Source of the DNA: an uncultured Clostridium sp.
GTDB taxonomy: Bacteria > Bacillota > Clostridia > TANB77 > CAG-508
Direction: 5' to 3'
Assembly (NCBI GenBank): GCA_900556695.1
Contig: USQA01000071.1
Span: 1-6,580, forward strand
DNA length: 6,580 nt
Below, in pieces: positions 5,265 through 6,580 of this stretch. The stretch's first letter is position 1. Each line of letters starts with the position of its first letter. Below the pieces are notes generated by a model, which was not told the DNA's origin, made no database searches, and saw only the letters and a list, made by a program, of their open reading frames with translations. Both the position numbers and the translations under genes were made by a program.

Positions 5265-6260
5265 TTTAAACCAAAAGCAATTTATTATGAAAAAGATATA
5301 ATTAATTATGAACTTGGACAAGAGTTAATGGAAAAATACAAAGATATTCCTAAAATAGAAATAGAAAATCATAATAATATAGAAGAAATGAGAAAAAAGC
5401 AAAACAGTGAATTTGCTTATATGAAACAAAATTTAATTATAGGAGTTAGAAAGACTCATAAGTTTGTAGAAAATCATAAAACATCAGATTTTTTAGTTCC
5501 ATATACATCATCTGGATGTACATCAGCATGTATGTATTGTTACTTAGTATGTAATTATAATAAGTGTGCATATCTTAGATTATTTGTAAATAGGGAGCAA
5601 ATGTTAGACAAAATAATAAAGACAACCCAGAAGTCAGAAAAAGAATTAACATTTGAGATTGGAAGTAATAGTGATTTGATTTTAGAAAATTCAATTACAG
5701 GAAATTTAGTATGGACAATTGAAAATTTTAAAAATACTAATAAAGGATTATTAACATTACCTACTAAATTTGATATGGTAGATCCTATATTACCATTAGA
5801 TCATAAAGGAAAAGTAATTATAAGAGTAAGTGTTAATCCAGAAGAAATTATAAATAAGGTGGAATTTGGAACATCTAGATTAAAAGGTAGGATAGAAGCA
5901 ATTAATAAATTAAAAGAAGCTGGTTATAAAGTAGGAATTTTAATAGCTCCAGTTATAATGGTAGAAAATTGGAAACAATTATATTTAGAGTTGATACAAA
6001 CATTAAATATAGAATTATCAGAAAAAGTAAAAAAAGATGTGTTTTTTGAAATTATATTTATGACTTATAGTTATGTTCATACTAAAATAAATGAAGAAGC
6101 ATTTCCAAATGCAATAAATTTATATAATAAAGAAAACATGACAGGAAGAGGAAGGGGAAAGTATTGGTATAAAAAAGAATTAAGAGAAGATGGAGAAAAA
6201 TTCTTGCGTGAACAAATGAAAAAGTATTTTCCAAATAATCCAATAGAATATATAGTGTAA
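5262..6260 (+). CDS. splB: Spore photoproduct lyase (radical SAM), clostridial type
   Basis: A 332-residue radical SAM enzyme that reverses the thymine dimer (5-thyminyl-5,6-dihydrothymine) formed in UV-exposed spore DNA. The opening KAIYYEKDIINYELGQELMEK, the block LIIGVRKTHKF (58-68), the cluster motif CTSACMYCYL (Cys86, Cys90, Cys93), FEIGSNSDLILEN (131-143), the block RVSVNPEEIINKVEFGTSRL (188-207), ILIAPVIM (226-233) and the C-terminal GRGKYWYKKE and FPNNPIEYIV all follow the SplB pattern and order, at the usual length. I start it at 5262, not at the in-frame ATG at 5226. GGAGGG (5249-5254) lies seven bases before 5262, whereas 5226 has none, and the homologous N-terminus begins here. 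The residue aligned with the Bacillus catalytic Cys141 is Ser135; Cys97 and Cys102 are extra cysteines beside the cluster. The gene is probably expressed in the forespore, although no sporulation promoter is evident. Confidence 0.92.
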   Translation: MFKPKAIYYEKDIINYELGQELMEKYKDIPKIEIENHNNIEEMRKKQNSEFAYMKQNLIIGVRKTHKFVENHKTSDFLVPYTSSGCTSACMYCYLVCNYNKCAYLRLFVNREQMLDKIIKTTQKSEKELTFEIGSNSDLILENSITGNLVWTIENFKNTNKGLLTLPTKFDMVDPILPLDHKGKVIIRVSVNPEEIINKVEFGTSRLKGRIEAINKLKEAGYKVGILIAPVIMVENWKQLYLELIQTLNIELSEKVKKDVFFEIIFMTYSYVHTKINEEAFPNAINLYNKENMTGRGRGKYWYKKELREDGEKFLREQMKKYFPNNPIEYIV

Positions 6261-6269
6261 AAGAAGGGG

Positions 6270-6298
6270 TAGAAAAAGCCAAAAAAACATGTTATAAT
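6270..6298 (+). promoter_or_regulatory. Putative promoter of dxs
   Basis: A consensus -10 TATAAT (6293-6298) carries a CATGT extension. A weak -35, TAGAAA (6270-6275), lies 17 bases before it. Transcription would begin near 6305, about 25 bases before the dxs start. There is no terminator between splB and this promoter, so read-through from splB is possible. Confidence 0.5.
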
Positions 6299-6329
6299 AA
6301 AAAAGCTAAATAAAAAATAAGGTGATAAC

Positions 6330-6580
6330 ATGTTAGAAAAAATAAATTCAGCAGAAGATATAAAAAAATTGAACACAGAAGAAAAAAAGAAATTAGCAGA
6401 AGAAATAAGAAAATATATAATAGACATCGTTTCAGAAAATGGAGGACATTTAGCATCAAATTTAGGGGTTGTAGAACTTACAATTGCATTGCACAGTGTA
6501 TTTGACTTACCTAAAGATAAAATAATATGGGATGTAGGTCATCAAACTTATGTGCATAAAATTATTACAGGAAGAAGAGA
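6330..6580 (+). CDS. dxs: 1-deoxy-D-xylulose-5-phosphate synthase, 3' partial (first 83 codons)
   Basis: This is the N-terminal part of DXS, the thiamine-diphosphate enzyme that condenses pyruvate with glyceraldehyde 3-phosphate in the first step of the methylerythritol phosphate route to isoprenoids. The reading frame is open to the right edge, and only the N-terminus of a protein normally about 620 residues long is present. Diagnostic blocks are ENGGHLASNLGVVELTIALH (36-55) with His40, which lines the thiamine diphosphate and substrate pocket, and WDVGHQTYVHKIITGRR (67-83) with His71. Both are near-invariant in DXS and distinguish it from transketolase. The opening Ile-Asn-Ser-Ala-Glu-Asp-Ile-Lys-Lys-Leu is also typical. 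The start follows AAGGTGA (6319-6325) with normal spacing. The upstream neighbour is splB, not the xseB/ispA genes that precede dxs in many Firmicutes, and the gene appears to have its own promoter. The enzyme is cytoplasmic. Confidence 0.95.
   Translation, partial: MLEKINSAEDIKKLNTEEKKKLAEEIRKYIIDIVSENGGHLASNLGVVELTIALHSVFDLPKDKIIWDVGHQTYVHKIITGRR

Noticed and set aside
6077..6427. Minus-strand open frames across the splB/dxs junction
   Set aside because: They overlap the conserved C-terminus of SplB and the N-terminus of DXS, and their Phe/Ser-rich composition is a shadow of A-rich coding DNA.

Overview
The window is strongly A+T-rich with an A-rich coding strand. All eight protein genes lie on the + strand, and every Shine-Dalgarno site and family resemblance points to a low-GC Gram-positive bacterium. 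Three things suggest an endospore former of the Clostridia: a spore photoproduct lyase, a SleB-type cell wall hydrolase, and a PflX-type radical SAM enzyme of the clostridial sort. TGG encodes Trp, and no reading frame needs TGA as a sense codon, so the standard bacterial code applies. The species cannot be named from the sequence alone. No RNA gene, CRISPR array, insertion sequence or prophage module is visible, and no gene-free stretch exceeds 300 bases.

Layout. (1) Positions 1-1272 hold two cell-envelope genes 28 bases apart: a secreted SH3b+CAP protein whose true start lies left of the window, and a compact amidase-like (Amidase_6) protein. (2) Positions 1316-2953 form a two-gene unit: a promoter, a membrane-anchored protein of unknown function, and a PflX-like radical SAM protein 16 bases downstream. 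(3) Positions 2966-4236 hold a monocistronic ThyX-like flavin-dependent thymidylate synthase relative. It is unusually long and appears internally duplicated, and it ends at a strong intrinsic terminator. (4) Positions 4250-5181 hold a promoter, a membrane-anchored SleB-domain hydrolase with an odd cysteine-rich cytoplasmic head, and a second terminator. (5) Positions 5163-6260 hold a putative promoter overlapping that terminator, then a clostridial-type spore photoproduct lyase. (6) Positions 6270-6580 hold a promoter and the first 83 codons of dxs, which runs off the right edge.

The genes do not form one pathway. Envelope and spore functions (SH3b-CAP, amidase, SleB-like hydrolase, photoproduct lyase) are interspersed with housekeeping metabolism (thymidylate-type enzyme, isoprenoid precursor synthesis). 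The five proposed promoters share one architecture: a TGn extension in front of the -10 box and a 17-18 base spacer.

The points most worth a second look are four. The ThyX-like protein splits its signature motif between two halves. The photoproduct lyase has Ser where the Bacillus enzyme has its hydrogen-donor Cys. The SleB-like protein has a Cys cluster on the cytoplasmic side. An orphan PflX-type radical SAM enzyme is paired with a membrane protein of unknown function. No complete, clearly novel multi-gene system is evident.
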